Assembly (NCBI GenBank): GCA_965221035.1
Contig: OZ244860.1
Span: 2,108,001 to 2,172,000 of the forward strand
DNA: 64,000 bases
Source of the DNA: UBA6522 sp965221035
GTDB taxonomy: Bacteria; Pseudomonadota; Gammaproteobacteria; Steroidobacterales; Rariloculaceae
Direction of reading: 5' to 3'
This document shows positions 62,367 through 64,000 of the stretch, piece after piece. The translations under genes and the position numbers were made by a program. The stretch's first letter is position 1, and every line of letters starts with the position of its first letter. The notes below the pieces were generated by a model. The model was not told the DNA's origin. It saw only the letters and a list, made by a program, of their open reading frames with translations, and made no database searches.

Positions 62367-62393
62367 CCTCAATGTTGCAGAAAATTCCGCCTG
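62367..62393 (+). repeat. IS1380 element left inverted repeat
   Basis: Begins CCTCAATGTTGCA and ends CCGCCTG; pairs with the right repeat at 63847-63873. Confidence 0.8.
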
Positions 62394-62416
62394 AGGAGTT
62401 GGTGAGGTAGGGCGAG

Positions 62417-63854
62417 ATGGGCGTCACTGCTGGCATTGTTGAGTTTGCGGACTGTGACAATGCCGAGCAGGAGGGGCCACATCTCGTGAGGTTAAGGAAA
62501 GCAGATTTGAGGCGGCGAATCAACGGTTGTTTGACGCTGCGCTACGAAGCGCGAGGGCTGACGTCCTTTTCGGGTCTTGAGCTGGTTGGACGGTTTATTC
62601 GGCAACTGGGTCTACGGGGTAATCTGCGGCGTGTAGGCAGTGCGCTACCACGGAGCGATTTCGGCGGGGAACAGCTGTCAGTGCTGGTGCTGGCGATGCT
62701 GATCGCGGGCGCTCGGCGGGTGCGTCACGTGGGTTATTTGCGTGGTGATCCGCTGGTGGAGCGACTGTGCGGGATGGGCCGGTTGCCGAGCTGGCACACT
62801 CTGGGGCGCTGGCTGCGCGGTTTCGATGCTGGCGGGGTCAAGGCGCTGCTGTCGGTCAACGAGCGCTTGGTTGGCGAGGTGATCGAGCGCAGCGGTTTGC
62901 GTCGTCTGACGCTGGACGTGGACGATTCGGTGGTGTCGACAGGGCTTGAAGGTCGAGGGCGCGTGGCGGGGGTTCAACCCGCATCGACGCAAGGTGCCGA
63001 GCTATTACCCGATCACGGCGTACGAGGCGAACACGGGCCAGGTGTTGCGGGTCGGCAACCGGGCGGGGAATGTGCATGACGGCAAGGCTTCGGTGAGCTT
63101 TCTGGACGAGCTGTTCGAGCAGACTGACGCGACGCTTGAGCGGCGCCCGGTGCTGGAAATGCGCATAGATGGGGCGTTTTTCCGCGAGGACATGACCAAG
63201 GTGCTGGATGCCGAGAGCGTGCAGTACGCGATCAAGGTACCGTTTTGGCGGTGGCTGGGATTGAAGGAAAGGGTTGCCGAATGCCGGTACTGGGAGCGTG
63301 TGGATGCGACGGTGGAGTGCATCGAGCAATGGCTTGCCGTGCCGGCCTGGTCGCGCCGGATGCGAGTCGTGGTGTACCGCAAGCGTGTCCATCATCGGAC
63401 TGCGAAGAATTATCAACTCGACCTGTTCGACCCCAACGACGGTCACTTCGAGTACTCGGCCATCGTCACCAACAAGGCGGTGACCGGGCGCACGTTATGG
63501 TTCTTCATGTGCGGCCATGGTACCCACGAGAAAGTTTATGGGGAACTCAAGGGCGGGTTCGCGTTCGACTGCGTACCGACCCAGCGCTATGAGGCCAACA
63601 GCGCCTGGCAGGTGTTCAGCGTCATCGCATTCAACCTCATGCGGGCCTTGCAGATCGGCACCGCCGAGCGGCGGTCCATGAATCGGAAACGGCGAACGAT
63701 ACTGCCGTTTCAAACGATACAGACCCTGCGGTATCGGTTCATCAATCGAGCCGGTTTATTGGTCCAGCCCAACGGCCGACTAATACTCGATGTGGGCAAC
63801 AACCCGATGGTCCGGGAGCGATTCCAAGCCATCGAAAACGCTCCCGCAGCCTGA
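62417..63854 (+). pseudogene. IS1380-family transposase, frameshifted
   Basis: The first frame (62417 to about 62945) gives HLVRLRKADLRRRINGCLTLRYEARG... through LTLDVDDSVVSTG, with the first catalytic Asp. Protein similarity then continues in the next frame from TTG 62946 (LKVEGAWRGFNPHRRKVPSYYPITAYEA) through EMRIDGAFF and the HEKVYGELKGGFAFD block with the catalytic Glu. One extra C at 62945 explains the break: without it ACA-GGG is followed by TTG-AAG in frame. All three catalytic acidic residues survive. The frameshift is a mutation, a sequencing error or, less likely, programmed. Confidence 0.88.
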
Positions 63855-63873
63855 AATTCTTGCAACATCAAGG
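63847..63873 (-). repeat. IS1380 element right inverted repeat
   Basis: Read on the minus strand it begins CCTTGATGTTGCA and ends CAGGCTG, matching the left repeat at most positions. Confidence 0.8.
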
Positions 63874-64000
63874 TCAATTACGTAATTTTTTGGGACTCTA
63901 CACCAACAATATATCCATTTTTCAAAAAGTATATGGTTTGATCAGCACCAAAAAATACCACTAGCAATGATACGGATCTGCCCAAACGGGATTGAAAAAT
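63874..64000 (+). other. AT-rich flank after the IS1380 element
   Basis: The last 127 bases are markedly AT-rich and hold no recognisable gene, RNA or repeat. The contrast with the rest of the window suggests an acquired region to the right. Confidence 0.5.

Larger units (their letters stand above)
62367..63873 (+). mobile_element. IS1380-family insertion sequence, about 1.5 kb
   Basis: The element is bounded by imperfect inverted repeats of about 27 bp, CCTCAATGTTGCAGAAAA... on the left and CCTTGATGTTGCAAGAAT... read inward on the right (about 20 of 27 positions agree). It holds a single transposase gene. No target duplication is visible at the ends chosen. Confidence 0.85.

Noticed and set aside
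62357..63880. Target-site duplication flanking the IS1380 element
   Set aside because: The bases outside the inverted repeats (CTAG on the left, TCAA on the right) do not match.

Overview
The window is one contiguous stretch of a high-GC (roughly 60-65% by eye) chromosome of a Gammaproteobacterium. The evidence is a complete 16S-tRNA-Ile(GAT)-tRNA-Ala(TGC)-23S-5S operon with boxA signals, LPS core and lipid A genes (hldD, waaF, kdkA, two LpxL-type acyltransferases), erpA, rppH, glnE, gshB-yqgE-ruvX and pilT-yggS-yggT neighbourhoods. Parts of the gene order recall Pseudomonas-type genomes, but with genes missing or replaced (no proC between yggS and yggT, no ilvE or waaC near glnE/waaF, a PyrK-like protein after ruvX). 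I cannot assign an order or genus from sequence alone.

Layout. 1-9.9 kb: the end of a periplasmic solute-binding protein, a small secreted protein and a DUF2461 protein on the plus strand; a complete ECF-type vitamin transporter (S, fused A-A, T) on the minus strand; then a secreted DUF6152 protein, a seven-bladed FG-GAP propeller and two amidohydrolases. 9.9-16.9 kb: tRNA-Thr and a minus-strand housekeeping set (exported methyltransferase-like protein, ddl, coaX-birA, plsY, M61 peptidase, GST). 17-21.3 kb: an AttEFGH-like ABC ATPase / FtsX-type permease / CrtC-AttH lipoprotein operon. 21.4-27.7 kb: the rRNA operon, transcribed on the minus strand from two tandem sigma70-like promoters. 27.8-40.9 kb: tyrS, an M23 peptidase with a coding minisatellite, anmK, ppk, ppx, erpA, rppH, tyrA, S-formylglutathione hydrolase, an atypical gamma-glutamyltransferase, pdxH. 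40.9-41.5 kb: a low-GC gap ending in a strong terminator. 41.5-50.2 kb: gshB, yqgE, ruvX, PyrK-like, pilT, yggS, yggT, a TerB-like protein, msrB and an OpuC-type osmoprotectant transporter. 50.2-61.1 kb: htpG, htpX, lipid A acyltransferases, LPS core genes, a zf-CHCC protein and glnE. 61.1-64 kb: an FGE-fold protein without the catalytic cysteines, an IS5-family remnant, and an IS1380-family element with a frameshifted transposase.

The most notable element is a group I intron of about 756 nt inside the 23S rRNA gene, after the position equivalent to E. coli U1917 in the helix 69 loop. It carries a 176-codon single-motif LAGLIDADG homing endonuclease. The splice sites can be placed to the base: the exon ends in U, the intron ends in G, a 9-bp P1 (including the U.G wobble) and a 4-bp P10 can be drawn, and removing the intron restores the conserved helix 69 sequence. 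Other items worth attention are a perfect 22-bp palindrome abutting the -35 box of the upstream rRNA promoter, a candidate small RNA upstream of gshB, the atypical GGT translationally coupled to S-formylglutathione hydrolase, and the cysteine-free FGE-like protein beside insertion-sequence debris.
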